The notes beneath the pieces were generated by a model, which saw only the letters and a list, made by a program, of their open reading frames with translations, had not been told where the DNA came from and ran no database searches. From Ignavibacteriales bacterium (GTDB lineage: Bacteria; Bacteroidota; Ignavibacteria; Ignavibacteriales; Melioribacteraceae), in contig QYQI01000038.1 of the NCBI GenBank assembly GCA_007280825.1, positions 1 to 26,811 on the forward strand: 26,811 bases of DNA. Reading direction: 5' to 3'. Shown in pieces: positions 6,832 through 15,692 of this stretch; positions within the stretch are counted from its first letter, which is position 1, and each line of letters opens with the position of its first letter. The translations under genes were made by a program, and so were the position numbers.

Positions 6832-7842
6832 TTAATCTAAACTCCAAGTCAAATAGATCGCACCCCAAGTATAACCGGCACCAAAAGCAGATAGAATTAG
6901 ATTATCACCTTTTTTTATTTTACCCGCGCGATAGTATTCTGTTAAGCATGATGGAATTGTTGCCGCAGTTGTGTTACCGTATCTATCAATATTGATCATT
7001 ACTTTATCTTTAGATATACCCATTCGCTTAGCTGTTGCATCAATAATTCTTAAGTTGGCTTGATGCGGAACTAGATAAGCTACATCTTCACTCTTCAATT
7101 CATTCTTCTTCATTATTTCAAAAGAAATATCAGCCATCCCTATTACAGCAACTTTAAAAACAGCTTTTCCATCTTGATATATATAGTGCATCTTCTTATC
7201 AACGGTTTCATGTGAAGGAGGATTCAAACTTCCACCACCTTTCATGTATAAACTTTCTTTACCAGATCCATCTACATACAACAAAGAATCTTTTATCCCA
7301 TAGTTCAAATCTTCTGTCGGTTCTAACAATACTGCAGATGCAGCGTCACCGAAAAGAATACAGTTGTTTCTATCGGTGTAATCTGTAATCGCTGTCATCT
7401 TATCCGATCCAACTACTATAACTTTTTTATATGTCCCACTTTCTATTAAACTTGCACCGGTTTGCAATGCGAACAAAAATCCCGAACAAGCGGCTGATAA
7501 ATCAAATCCCCAAGCTTTTGTTGCGCCGATTTTTTCTTGAACCAAACATGCAGTTGCCGGGAAAAACATATCAGGCGTAACAGTAGCTACGATAATTACA
7601 TCAATCTCTTCAGGTTTAACTTTTGTTGTTTTGAAAAGGTCTTGAATTGCATAAACAGCCATATCACTGGTAGCACCGTTTTCCATCACCCTTCTTTCAC
7701 GGATCCCGGTTCTCGATACAATCCACTCGTCGTTAGTATCAACAATACTTTCAAAGTATTTGTTATCTAAAATTTTATCCGGTACATACATTCCTACGCC
7801 GGTAATTGCTGCATTGTATATTTTTTTATTTTTTGATTGCAT
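6832..7842 (-). CDS. fabH: 3-oxoacyl-ACP synthase III (KAS III)
   Basis: 336 aa. The triad is Cys119 (SAACSGF), His260 (PHQAN) and Asn290 (YGNTTAA). The N-terminal TGVGMYVPD and DEWIVSRTGI are typical. It starts fatty acid synthesis by condensing an acyl-CoA primer with malonyl-ACP. If the organism makes branched fatty acids, this enzyme would select the primer, but that cannot be read from sequence alone. Its ATG at 7842 overlaps the plsX end by 17 nt. Confidence 0.97.
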   Translation of the reverse strand: MQSKNKKIYNAAITGVGMYVPDKILDNKYFESIVDTNDEWIVSRTGIRERRVMENGATSDMAVYAIQDLFKTTKVKPEEIDVIIVATVTPDMFFPATACLVQEKIGATKAWGFDLSAACSGFLFALQTGASLIESGTYKKVIVVGSDKMTAITDYTDRNNCILFGDAASAVLLEPTEDLNYGIKDSLLYVDGSGKESLYMKGGGSLNPPSHETVDKKMHYIYQDGKAVFKVAVIGMADISFEIMKKNELKSEDVAYLVPHQANLRIIDATAKRMGISKDKVMINIDRYGNTTAATIPSCLTEYYRAGKIKKGDNLILSAFGAGYTWGAIYLTWSLD

Positions 7843-8854
7843 AAGTTTTTAACGCTTCCTCAAATTTCTTGATTAAATTTTTATCGTACATTTCTTTTGC
7901 ACGAAGAATCATATTTTTAATTGCTAAAGGTGAACTTGAACCGTGACCAATAATACTTATTCCATTAACACCTAAAAGCGGTACGCCGCCGTAAAGGTCA
8001 GGATTCAATGGACTCAACGCTTTCTTGAGAGTATTTTTGAATAATCCAATCTTAATTTTTTCAAAAATATTTTTTTCTGCGTGTTGTTTTAGGAGATACT
8101 TCATAAAAGAAGGAACGCTTTCTCCAAATTTTAAGATGATGTTTCCAACGAAACCATCACAAATAACAATGTTACTTTTCCCTTTGAGTATATCTCTTCC
8201 TTCAATATTCCCAATAAAATTCAGATCAGATTTTCTTAACAGCTCAGCAGTTTCTTTTACTTGCTTATTGCCTTTTTCTTCTTCTTCACCAACATTTAAC
8301 AAAGCAACAGATGGACTCTTTATTCCGTGTAATTCTTTAACAAATATTGATGCAAGAATGGCATATTCCAATAGATGTTGAGGCTTCACATCAACAAAAG
8401 CACCTACATCAAAAAGATATGTGTCGTTGGTTTCACTTGGTATAAAACTTCCAATCGTTGGACGTTCTACATTTTTTATCCGGCCGATTATAAGAGTTGA
8501 TACTGCTGCAACAGCACCGGTATTGCCTGCACTTACAAATGCATGTGCTTTTTTATCTCTGACTAATTTTGCACCTACTACCAATGATGAGTCGGGTTTT
8601 GATTTTATTGAGTCTATTGGTTTATCGCCCATCTCAATTACTTGTGAAGCGTGATAGATTACATTCTCATCGAGTTCAATTTTTTCTTGGCGGGCAACTT
8701 TTAATATTTTTTCCTTATCACCGACAAGTATCAAATCAAAATTTTTATTTTCCTTCATTGCAGCAATAGCGCCAAGGATTTCATGCTTAGGGGCATAGTC
8801 GCCCCCCATAGCATCAACTGCAATCTTACATTTTTCTAATTTTAGTTCTGTCAT
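7826..8854 (-). CDS. plsX: Phosphate acyltransferase
   Basis: 342 aa, typical length. The N-terminal KIAVDAMGGDYAPK, the mid-protein SAGNTGA and the C-terminal NGISIIGHGSSSP are PlsX hallmarks. It converts acyl-ACP to acyl-phosphate, the acyl donor for PlsY in phospholipid synthesis, at the inner face of the membrane. ATG start at 8854; no clear Shine-Dalgarno is seen. It follows rpmF by 15 nt and overlaps fabH, the classic rpmF-plsX-fabH order. Confidence 0.96.
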   Translation of the reverse strand: MTELKLEKCKIAVDAMGGDYAPKHEILGAIAAMKENKNFDLILVGDKEKILKVARQEKIELDENVIYHASQVIEMGDKPIDSIKSKPDSSLVVGAKLVRDKKAHAFVSAGNTGAVAAVSTLIIGRIKNVERPTIGSFIPSETNDTYLFDVGAFVDVKPQHLLEYAILASIFVKELHGIKSPSVALLNVGEEEEKGNKQVKETAELLRKSDLNFIGNIEGRDILKGKSNIVICDGFVGNIILKFGESVPSFMKYLLKQHAEKNIFEKIKIGLFKNTLKKALSPLNPDLYGGVPLLGVNGISIIGHGSSSPLAIKNMILRAKEMYDKNLIKKFEEALKTYAIKK

Positions 8855-8869
8855 CTAAGAGATTGATTG

Positions 8870-9049
8870 TTACGATTCTGGAACAAACATAGATCTGCCG
8901 GCATAATAACCGCAGTTTGGGCATGCTCTATGGTTCAATTTAATTTCACCACAATTTGAGCAGCGGCTTAAGGAAGGAACAGTAGCTTTGTAATGCGTTC
9001 TGCGTTTATCTCTTCTGCTCTTAGACATCTTACGTTTCGGATTTGGCAT
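8870..9049 (-). CDS. rpmF: Ribosomal protein bL32
   Basis: 59 aa, basic N-terminus MPNPKRKMSKSRRDKRR, then a zinc ribbon with Cys30, Cys33, Cys43 and Cys46 (CSNC and CPNC). This is the C+ (zinc-binding) form of L32. It is a 50S subunit component. ATG at 9049 with AGGT about 7 nt upstream. It sits 16 nt after yceD and 15 nt before plsX. It is easily missed because of its length. Confidence 0.97.
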   Translation of the reverse strand: MPNPKRKMSKSRRDKRRTHYKATVPSLSRCSNCGEIKLNHRACPNCGYYAGRSMFVPES

Positions 9050-9065
9050 CGTATAACCTGTTTAT

Positions 9066-9569
9066 TTAGTTATTAAATTTACCTTTTAATTGTTTTAATG
9101 GTTCCCATACATCATGGGTTGTTTCAATTTTACAATTGCATTCTTCTTCATTTAAATTTTTTCCGCAATGAGGACATAATCCTTTACAATCATCTTTACA
9201 TAACCGTTTCATTGGTAAAGCAAGGTCAGCATATTCATAAACATCGTTCCGGATATTAATCTTATCATCTTCCGGTGAAAGGTATTTTACGTTGTATTCG
9301 TCAGTTTCGTGTAAATCACGACTGAAAAGGTAACTAATTTGGAAATGATTAGTGAGTTTAGTTTCTAAATCTTTTGCACATCTATCACAAATCATCTTTG
9401 AATGAATAGTTAAATCACAATTAAGTACGATTTGATGCGGTGATTTATCCATTCTACATTCAACATCAGCATTTCCAAAGAACAATTCTTCCAAACCCAA
9501 ATCTTTAACGGATTCTGAAAGATGGAAACTGTGAATTCCGTCTGAAAAATTAGTATATTTTATTATCAT
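9066..9569 (-). CDS. yceD: YceD/DUF177 family protein (23S rRNA accumulation)
   Basis: 167 aa from the chosen ATG at 9569; a TTG at 9596 would add nine unremarkable residues. It has a Cys61-x2-Cys64 pair and a C-terminal zinc-like cluster with Cys124, 128, 132 and 135 (LCPHCGKNLN), then Cys144 and 146. This is the DUF177 pattern. In E. coli and plants the family is needed for 23S rRNA accumulation. It is nearly always upstream of rpmF, as here. It is the first gene of the fab operon, so the operon promoter should lie in 9570-9666. Confidence 0.9.
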   Translation of the reverse strand: MIIKYTNFSDGIHSFHLSESVKDLGLEELFFGNADVECRMDKSPHQIVLNCDLTIHSKMICDRCAKDLETKLTNHFQISYLFSRDLHETDEYNVKYLSPEDDKINIRNDVYEYADLALPMKRLCKDDCKGLCPHCGKNLNEEECNCKIETTHDVWEPLKQLKGKFNN

Positions 9570-9666
9570 TTGAAGAACATGGAAAAATTGGGTCAAAATA
9601 TATACAGCCGATCCTTTATAATCAAGAATTCCTTTATTTTGTATAAAAAATGCAGAGTGTGAATAA
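9570..9666. promoter_or_regulatory. Divergent promoter region yceD / prsW
   Basis: 97 nt separate the heads of the long minus-strand fab operon and the long plus-strand prsW operon, so both main promoters are expected here (inference). On the minus strand, TATATATTTTG (about 9595-9605) resembles the TAnnTTTG element of Bacteroidota promoters with one extra base. TATAAT at 9617-9622 on the plus strand has no well-spaced -35 partner. No exact promoter call is made. Confidence 0.4.
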
Positions 9667-10623
9667 ATGCCGTTAGTTTCATCATTTATAGCTGCAATCT
9701 TGCCAATGCTCTTCTATCTTATCATACTTTGGAGGATGGACAAGTATGATAGAGAACCATTGCTTTTTTTACTGGCTCATTTTCTATGGGGTGCTTTCGG
9801 TGCAATTATATTTGGAATTACCGGAAGTTTACTTCTAGGATACTTAACAGGAATAATAGGTTCTACTTCAGAATTATCAAAATTAATTCAGACAATAATA
9901 TTCGCACCACTAAGCGAGGAAATTGCAAAAGGTGCGTTTTTACTTTACACAGTTAATTCAAAAAAGTTTGATAATATTACTGATGGCTTACTGTATGGTG
10001 GCGTCATTGGTCTGGGTTTTGGCATGACGGAAAATTTTCTTTACTTTTTAACTTATGGTAATACACCAGTAAACTGGCTCTATCTTGTTGTTATTCGATC
10101 ATTATTTTCGGCTCTTATGCATTGTATCTCTACAGGAACATTAGGAGCTTTTCTTGCACTTGCAAAGTTTTCATCAAACTTTAAAAAAATCACTTTGCCT
10201 TTAGCCGGATTATTTACCGCAATCTTTATTCATTTTATGTGGAATACTACTATTAGTTTTTCAAATACTTATGTATTCGGATTTTTATTCATGATTTTCT
10301 TGATACTATTTTTCATATTTGTGTTTAAGCTATCTATTAAAAATGAAAAGAAAATTATAGAACGTGAACTATTGGAAGAAAATATGTTAGGTTTGATTCC
10401 TAAAGAACATATAAAAATATTGAGTAGTCATTTAAGATTTAGAAAAGGTTGGATAGACGAACGAATTAGAAAATTATATTCAAGATTTGCGATACGTCTT
10501 GCATTCAATAAAGATTTATTTAAGAAAGCAAAAGATTTGAACAAATTGTATTATTCTTCAGAGATCGAGAAGAATCGTGAAACAGTTCGGTCACTTTTAT
10601 CAGACAATTATTTTTCGAAATAA
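9667..10623 (+). CDS. prsW: PrsW-family intramembrane glutamic protease
   Basis: 318 aa multi-pass membrane protein. Catalytic candidates are Glu84-Glu85 and Lys88 in APLSEEIAKG, Glu122 in GFGMTEN, His152 in LMHC and His189 in FIHFMW. These match the EExxK / GFGxxEN / H / H pattern of PrsW and related CAAX-type proteases. Bacillus PrsW performs site-1 cleavage of an anti-sigma factor; no anti-sigma gene is seen here, so the substrate is unknown. The C-terminal 90 residues after the last helix (about 202-222) are charged and probably cytoplasmic. It is the first gene of the plus-strand run; its TAA abuts the nadD ATG. Confidence 0.85.
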   Translation: MPLVSSFIAAILPMLFYLIILWRMDKYDREPLLFLLAHFLWGAFGAIIFGITGSLLLGYLTGIIGSTSELSKLIQTIIFAPLSEEIAKGAFLLYTVNSKKFDNITDGLLYGGVIGLGFGMTENFLYFLTYGNTPVNWLYLVVIRSLFSALMHCISTGTLGAFLALAKFSSNFKKITLPLAGLFTAIFIHFMWNTTISFSNTYVFGFLFMIFLILFFIFVFKLSIKNEKKIIERELLEENMLGLIPKEHIKILSSHLRFRKGWIDERIRKLYSRFAIRLAFNKDLFKKAKDLNKLYYSSEIEKNRETVRSLLSDNYFSK

Positions 10624-11199
10624 ATGAAACCTGTTGGAATATTAGGCGGATCGTTCGATCCAATTCATTTGGGACATCTGATCACTTCTTATGATGTTCT
10701 GGAAAAAAGAAATCTCGAAAAAATTATTTTCGTTCCTTGCCATATATCCCCTCACAAGACAGATCAGAAACCAACAGACAATATTCATCGTTTGAATATG
10801 GTAAACTTAGCAATCGAAAAATATCCATACTTCGAATCTTCTGATTTTGAAATCCGCAAAGGAGATGTATCTTATACTTATAATACTTTAGTTGAATTAA
10901 AAAAGACTTACGATAGACTAGAGCTCATCATTGGTTTTGATAATCTGATTGTTTTTGATAAATGGTTCCGCCCGGATGATATTCTTCAACTTGCTACAGT
11001 TGTAGTTATGAAACGTGAGATAGATAACATACCGGTTAAGCATAATAAATATTTCGACTCCACAATTCTTTTGGAAACCTCTTTGATTGATATTTCTTCT
11101 ACTGAAATTCGAGTGCGAGTTAAAAATAATGAAACGATTGATTATCTTGTCCCATCAAAAGTAAAGGAATATATTTCTAAACACGGTTTATATAAATAA
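10624..11199 (+). CDS. nadD: Nicotinate-nucleotide adenylyltransferase
   Basis: 191 aa nucleotidyltransferase. GGSFDPIHLGH at 8-18 is the ATP-binding HxGH motif region; SYTYNTL is at 83-89 and ISSTEIR at 157-163. It makes deamido-NAD from NaMN and ATP in NAD synthesis. It starts with the base after the prsW stop, so ribosomes probably reinitiate. Seven nt separate it from meaB. Confidence 0.95.
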   Translation: MKPVGILGGSFDPIHLGHLITSYDVLEKRNLEKIIFVPCHISPHKTDQKPTDNIHRLNMVNLAIEKYPYFESSDFEIRKGDVSYTYNTLVELKKTYDRLELIIGFDNLIVFDKWFRPDDILQLATVVVMKREIDNIPVKHNKYFDSTILLETSLIDISSTEIRVRVKNNETIDYLVPSKVKEYISKHGLYK

Positions 11200-11206
11200 A
11201 CATCTT

Positions 11207-12166
11207 ATGAGATCAGAAAATTTTATTGAAAGAATATTTAACAACGACAAACGTGCCATATCGAGAGCTATAACTATTATTGAATCGGGTAATTCAAATT
11301 CAACCGAATTGTTAAAGGATCTTCATAAAAATATTGGTAATGCTTATCGAATTGGTATAACCGGTCCTCCCGGTGCAGGCAAATCCACTTTAACAAATCA
11401 GCTGACAAAGTATTACAGAAAGCAAAATAAAAAAGTTGGAATCATTGCTGTTGATCCGACAAGTCCGTTTACAGGTGGTGCTTTGCTTGGAGATCGCGTC
11501 CGCATGAGTGAAGTCGGTTGCGATGATAATGTATTTATTAGAAGCATGGCAACTCGCGGTAGTCTTGGCGGATTAAGTAAAAAAACTATTGATGCAGCAG
11601 ATGTTCTTGATGCTGCCGGATACGATATAATTATTTTTGAGACAGTCGGCGTTGGACAATCCGAACTTGACGTTGCAAAAGCTGCAGATACTACGATCGT
11701 TGTTCTTGTACCGGAATCGGGCGATTCAATACAAGCAATGAAAGCCGGCTTAATGGAAATTGCAGATTTCTTTGTACTTAATAAAAGTGATCGTCCAGGT
11801 TCGGATACAGCTATGACAGCTCTCAAAACTATTTTAATGATGAGAGATCATACAGAAAAAAGTTGGCTTCCAAATATTCTTAAAGCAATTGCATCCGAGA
11901 ACTCTGGTACTAAAGAAATTGTTGATGAAATTTCAAGACATCATCAATTTTTAGAACAGAATGGATTACTAAAACAAAACCGCGAAAAAAATTATAAAGT
12001 GCGTATAAAAGAAATTGTTGAACATTTATTGAAAGATGAATTTTGGAAAGAAAGACGTGCTGAAAGTCTTCAAGCTTCCCTTTCAAAAGTTGTTGAAGGA
12101 GAAACTTCTCCTTATCAAATTGCAGAGACATTATTTAATGATTTTAAAACTTCAATAAAACAGTAG
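11207..12166 (+). CDS. meaB: MeaB/ArgK-type G3E P-loop GTPase
   Basis: 319 aa. Walker A GPPGAGKS at 53-60, AVDPTSPFTGG at 81-91, ETVGVGQSE at 145-153 and the guanine-specificity motif NKSD at 192-195. MeaB is the chaperone that protects and reloads B12-dependent methylmalonyl-CoA mutase (or other acyl-CoA mutases). No mutase gene is in the window. The neighbours are an acyl-CoA dehydrogenase and a carboxyltransferase, which fits propionyl-CoA or branched-chain acyl-CoA metabolism. Confidence 0.93.
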   Translation: MRSENFIERIFNNDKRAISRAITIIESGNSNSTELLKDLHKNIGNAYRIGITGPPGAGKSTLTNQLTKYYRKQNKKVGIIAVDPTSPFTGGALLGDRVRMSEVGCDDNVFIRSMATRGSLGGLSKKTIDAADVLDAAGYDIIIFETVGVGQSELDVAKAADTTIVVLVPESGDSIQAMKAGLMEIADFFVLNKSDRPGSDTAMTALKTILMMRDHTEKSWLPNILKAIASENSGTKEIVDEISRHHQFLEQNGLLKQNREKNYKVRIKEIVEHLLKDEFWKERRAESLQASLSKVVEGETSPYQIAETLFNDFKTSIKQ

Positions 12167-12171
12167 GCTAT

Positions 12172-13341
12172 ATGGTTGAGACAAAAATTGAAAGTAAATT
12201 TTTTGTAGAGTTCGATGAAAATCAACTTGCAATAAAAGAAACTATCAGAAATTTTGCTGAAGAAAAAATTAAACCGCATGTCATGGAATTTGATGAGAGT
12301 CAAGAATTTCCAATAGATCTTATGCACCAGCTTGGCGAACTTGGATTTCTTGGAATATTGGTTCCGGAAAAATTTGGAGGCGCAGGACTCGGTTATATTG
12401 AGTATGCTCTAATTATAGAAGAGATTGCACGAATAGATCCTTCATTATCACTTTCAGTAGCAGCACATAACGGCTTATGTACAAATCATATTAATGTTTT
12501 TGCAAACGATGGACTAAAGAATAAATATTTACTCGACCTTGCAAGCGGGGAAAAAATAGGTGCATGGGGTTTAACAGAACCTGCATCCGGCAGTGATGCT
12601 GGCGCTATGCAAACAACGGCTGTGAAAGATGGAAAATATTTTGTACTAAACGGAACTAAAGCATTTATAACTCACGGTAAATCCGGAGAGACTGCAGTTG
12701 TAATGGCAGTTACTGATAAAGGAAAAAAGAAAAAAGGAATTTCAGCTTTCATTATTGAAAAAGGAACTGACGGATTTCATGCCGGGAAAAAAGAAAATAA
12801 ACTTGGAATGCGCGCAAGCGAAACGACACAATTAATTTTTGAGAATTGCCGTGTAAACGAAGATAATTTGATCGGCAATGAAGGAGAAGGATTTGCACAA
12901 TCAATGAAAATTCTTGAAGGAGGGAGAATTTCAATCGCTGCTTTAAGTGTTGGACTTGCTCAAGGTTGTCTTGATGCTTCACTTGCCTATTCTAAAGAAC
13001 GCAAACAGTTTGGTAAATCTCTTTCGGAATTTCAAGCGATACAATTTAAGCTTGCAGATATTGCAACAGAAATTGAAGCAGCCCGATTGATGACATTCAA
13101 AGCGGCTAAAATGAAAGACGACAAAAAAGATATTCTCGAGATTGCATCCAAAGCAAAACTTTTTGCAAGTGAAGTTGCAACACGCGCCGCAAATGAAGCC
13201 GTACAGATCTTTGGCGGTTATGGATTTACAAAAGATTATCCTGTAGAAAAATTCTACCGCGATGTAAAACTTTTAACTATTGGTGAAGGAACTTCAGAAG
13301 TACAACGCATGGTTATAGCAAGATCATTATTAACTGATTAA
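12172..13341 (+). CDS. Short/medium-chain-type acyl-CoA dehydrogenase
   Basis: 389 aa FAD-dependent acyl-CoA dehydrogenase. GLTEPASGSDAG (133-144) and ITHG (166-169) belong to the FAD-binding middle domain, and IFGGYGF (346-352) is a C-terminal signature. The catalytic base is Glu372 in GEGTSEVQR. A base at this position fits short-, medium- and short-branched-chain enzymes. Isovaleryl-CoA dehydrogenase carries its base elsewhere and lacks Glu here, so a straight leucine-pathway call is disfavoured. It lies 5 nt after meaB and 12 nt before the carboxyltransferase. Exact substrate unknown. Confidence 0.92.
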   Translation: MVETKIESKFFVEFDENQLAIKETIRNFAEEKIKPHVMEFDESQEFPIDLMHQLGELGFLGILVPEKFGGAGLGYIEYALIIEEIARIDPSLSLSVAAHNGLCTNHINVFANDGLKNKYLLDLASGEKIGAWGLTEPASGSDAGAMQTTAVKDGKYFVLNGTKAFITHGKSGETAVVMAVTDKGKKKKGISAFIIEKGTDGFHAGKKENKLGMRASETTQLIFENCRVNEDNLIGNEGEGFAQSMKILEGGRISIAALSVGLAQGCLDASLAYSKERKQFGKSLSEFQAIQFKLADIATEIEAARLMTFKAAKMKDDKKDILEIASKAKLFASEVATRAANEAVQIFGGYGFTKDYPVEKFYRDVKLLTIGEGTSEVQRMVIARSLLTD

Positions 13342-13353
13342 ACTCAAATTGAT

Positions 13354-15009
13354 ATGACACTAATCGGCTCTCATATAAATAAGAATGAAACTTTTCTTCG
13401 AAGAGAAGATTTCCATAAAAATCTGATTAGAAAAATTAATGCAGTGAGAGATACTATTAAACTCGGAGGCGGGAAAAGTGCAATAGATAAGCAACACGAA
13501 AAAGGAAAACTTACCGCACGTGAACGAATTGAAAAATTAATTGATAAAGGATCAGCTTTTTTTGAATTAAATACTTTTGCCGCTTATGATATGTATAAGG
13601 AATATGGAGGAGCGCCGAGCAGCGGAACAATTTTTGGAATTGGGAAAATTAACGGGAAGAATTTTGTAATCGTAGCAAATGATGCAACTGTAAAAGCCGG
13701 TGCATGGTTTCCAATGACTGCAAAGAAAAATTTACGCGCGCAAGAAATCTCTATAGAAAATCGTTTACCAATTATTTATTTAGTTGATAGCGCCGGTGTC
13801 TTCCTCCCTCTTCAAGAAGATATCTTTCCTGATAAAGAACATTTCGGAAGAATCTTTCGTAACAATGCAATAATGTCTTCGTTGGGAATCCCCCAGACAT
13901 CAGCAATAATGGGTCCGTGTGTAGCCGGTGGCGCTTATCTTCCTATAATGAGTGATGAAGCATTAATCGTTGAAGGTGAAGGATCAGTTTTTCTTGCCGG
14001 CTCGCATTTAGTTAAAGCTGCAATAGGTGAAGAGATTGCTAATGAAAATCTTGGCGGTGCACGCGTTCAATCAAATATTTCCGGTGTAACTGATTACATA
14101 ATGAAGAATGACGATGCATGTCTTCTTCAGATTAGAAGTTTAGTAAGTAAGCATGGTGAATCAACTCTGGCTGGTTTTAATAGAATAGATTCCGTTCTTC
14201 CAAAGTTTGATTCAAAAGAAATTTTTGGATTGCTTCCTGAAGATGGTACAAAACCATATGACACTTACGAACTACTTGCCAGAATTGTTGATAACTCTGA
14301 AGTTGATGAATATAAATCCGGATACGGAAAAAGTTTGATAACTGCTTATGCAAGAATTGATGGCTGGGCAGTTGGGATTGTTGCTAATCAGCGAAGTGTA
14401 GTTAAAACTGAAAGAGGAGAAATGCAGATCGGTGGAGTAATATATTCCGATAGTGCAGACAAAGCAACACGATTTATAATGAACTGTAATCAGAAAAAAA
14501 TTCCCTTAGTTTTTTTACAAGATGTTACCGGATTTATGGTTGGAAGTAAAGCTGAACACGGCGGAATTATAAAAGACGGCGCCAAGATGGTAAACGCAGT
14601 TGCAAATTCAGTAGTACCAAAAATTACAATAATAATTGGCAACAGTTATGGCGCCGGCAATTATGCTATGTGCGGTAAAGCTTATGATCCGCGATTTATT
14701 TTTGCATATCCAAACGCAAAAATTTCTGTAATGGGTGGTGCACAAGCAAGTTCGGTTCTTCTTGATATTAGATTAAAACAAATGGAAAAATCCGGTAAGG
14801 AATTCACAAAAGAACAGAAAGAAAAATTACTAAGTGAAATAATTCAATCATACGAAGAAACAAGTAATCCGCTTCACGCAGCTGCTCGTTTGTGGGTTGA
14901 TGAAATTATTGATCCATCTTTAAGCAGAGAATATATTTCTAGTTCAATTGAATATGCAAATAATAATCCCAACATTTCGCGTTTCAATCCCGGTGTAATT
15001 CAAACATAG
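13354..15009 (+). CDS. Acyl-CoA carboxylase carboxyltransferase (beta) subunit, MCC/PCC type
   Basis: 551 aa crotonase-fold carboxyltransferase. LVDSAG (143-148), DIFPDKEHFGRIF (156-168) and GPCVAGGAYLP (187-197) resemble methylcrotonyl-CoA carboxylase beta more than propionyl-CoA carboxylase beta, as far as I can judge. A second conserved block, GNSYGAGNYAMCG, lies near residue 430. It moves CO2 from carboxybiotin to an acyl-CoA. It needs a biotin carboxylase/biotin carrier alpha subunit, which is absent from this window. ATG at 13354. Specificity is uncertain. Confidence 0.88.
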   Translation: MTLIGSHINKNETFLRREDFHKNLIRKINAVRDTIKLGGGKSAIDKQHEKGKLTARERIEKLIDKGSAFFELNTFAAYDMYKEYGGAPSSGTIFGIGKINGKNFVIVANDATVKAGAWFPMTAKKNLRAQEISIENRLPIIYLVDSAGVFLPLQEDIFPDKEHFGRIFRNNAIMSSLGIPQTSAIMGPCVAGGAYLPIMSDEALIVEGEGSVFLAGSHLVKAAIGEEIANENLGGARVQSNISGVTDYIMKNDDACLLQIRSLVSKHGESTLAGFNRIDSVLPKFDSKEIFGLLPEDGTKPYDTYELLARIVDNSEVDEYKSGYGKSLITAYARIDGWAVGIVANQRSVVKTERGEMQIGGVIYSDSADKATRFIMNCNQKKIPLVFLQDVTGFMVGSKAEHGGIIKDGAKMVNAVANSVVPKITIIIGNSYGAGNYAMCGKAYDPRFIFAYPNAKISVMGGAQASSVLLDIRLKQMEKSGKEFTKEQKEKLLSEIIQSYEETSNPLHAAARLWVDEIIDPSLSREYISSSIEYANNNPNISRFNPGVIQT

Positions 15010-15017
15010 AAATTATA

Positions 15018-15692
15018 TTGAACAAACGTGCACGAAATAAATTCTTACTCTTGATCACGTTTACATTCTTGATCTCTTCTTCTTTAACAGCTCAACAGAA
15101 ATACGATAAATCTTTTTATGGCGGTTTGTTTTATTTAACGAATTATATGACATCAGATGAGTACAAATTGTTCTTACACACTCACAATGATTTGGAAACT
15201 GTGGATCACATTTATGAAAAAGCACTGACTTTCTTTGAAGGAGATTATTCCGAAACCTTTTTTTGTTTAACTTTCACATTAATACCATACAATAAAATTT
15301 TAATGAAACTTCCTGTCGTTGGTTCGCATATTACAGTTCCGCTTCCTTCACCTCCTCAAAAAATATTTGATGAGAAGTTAAAAAATACTCCCAAAAGATT
15401 ATTTAACGATTCCCCATCTAACGACTTTGGTGACAAGGATAAACTTGCGCACTTTTTTGCGAATGCTTTTCTTCACTACAACGTTAGTTTTTTTAATTTG
15501 TCTGAATTTCTCGGTATCTTTGTTGAGTATTTCGAGCAAGGATTTTTTTCCCAAGGTGGATTCGATAGAAGAGATCTGACTACAAATCATCTTGGCGAGA
15601 TCTTTGCTGAAATGGTTCATAAGAATAAAAATGCAAAGCCGTCTGAGGCGTTAAAAATTTATCAACTACTTATATTAAGAATTTATCCATGA
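15018..15692 (+). CDS. Secreted or periplasmic protein with VanZ-like residue signature, unknown function
   Basis: 224 aa, TTG start at 15018. Residues 1-27 form a signal peptide: basic MNKRARNK, a hydrophobic core at 9-21, then SSLTAQQ with probable cleavage after Ala25. The rest is mainly soluble. The C-terminal half has an ordered set of polar residues: DKDKLAHF (139-146), Glu170/Glu173-Gln174, FDRRD (182-186), then Asn190 and Gly193 (TTNHLG). This DKxxH...EQ...RxD...NxxG order recalls VanZ/YfiM-like proteins, but those usually have several membrane helices. The gene ends in an ATGA overlap with the NtrC-type regulator, so the two are translationally coupled. No function is claimed. Confidence 0.7.
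   Translation: MNKRARNKFLLLITFTFLISSSLTAQQKYDKSFYGGLFYLTNYMTSDEYKLFLHTHNDLETVDHIYEKALTFFEGDYSETFFCLTFTLIPYNKILMKLPVVGSHITVPLPSPPQKIFDEKLKNTPKRLFNDSPSNDFGDKDKLAHFFANAFLHYNVSFFNLSEFLGIFVEYFEQGFFSQGGFDRRDLTTNHLGEIFAEMVHKNKNAKPSEALKIYQLLILRIYP

Noticed and set aside
8025..8381. 118-codon plus-strand open frame inside plsX
   Set aside because: Antisense shadow of a conserved gene, with composition typical of reversed coding sequence (Phe/Ser/Leu-rich).
9617..9622. TATAAT as a sigma-70 -10 box for prsW
   Set aside because: The nearest TTGGGT is 23 nt upstream, too far for a normal -35 spacing.
11413..11826. 137-codon open frame on the minus strand inside meaB
   Set aside because: It lies fully antisense to a clear GTPase with all G motifs, is Ser/Ala/Thr/Pro-rich, and has no recognisable domain.
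12172..13341. Isovaleryl-CoA dehydrogenase name for the dehydrogenase next to the MCC-like gene
   Set aside because: Glu372 in GEGTSEVQR is the short/medium-chain catalytic base position. Isovaleryl-CoA dehydrogenase lacks Glu there.
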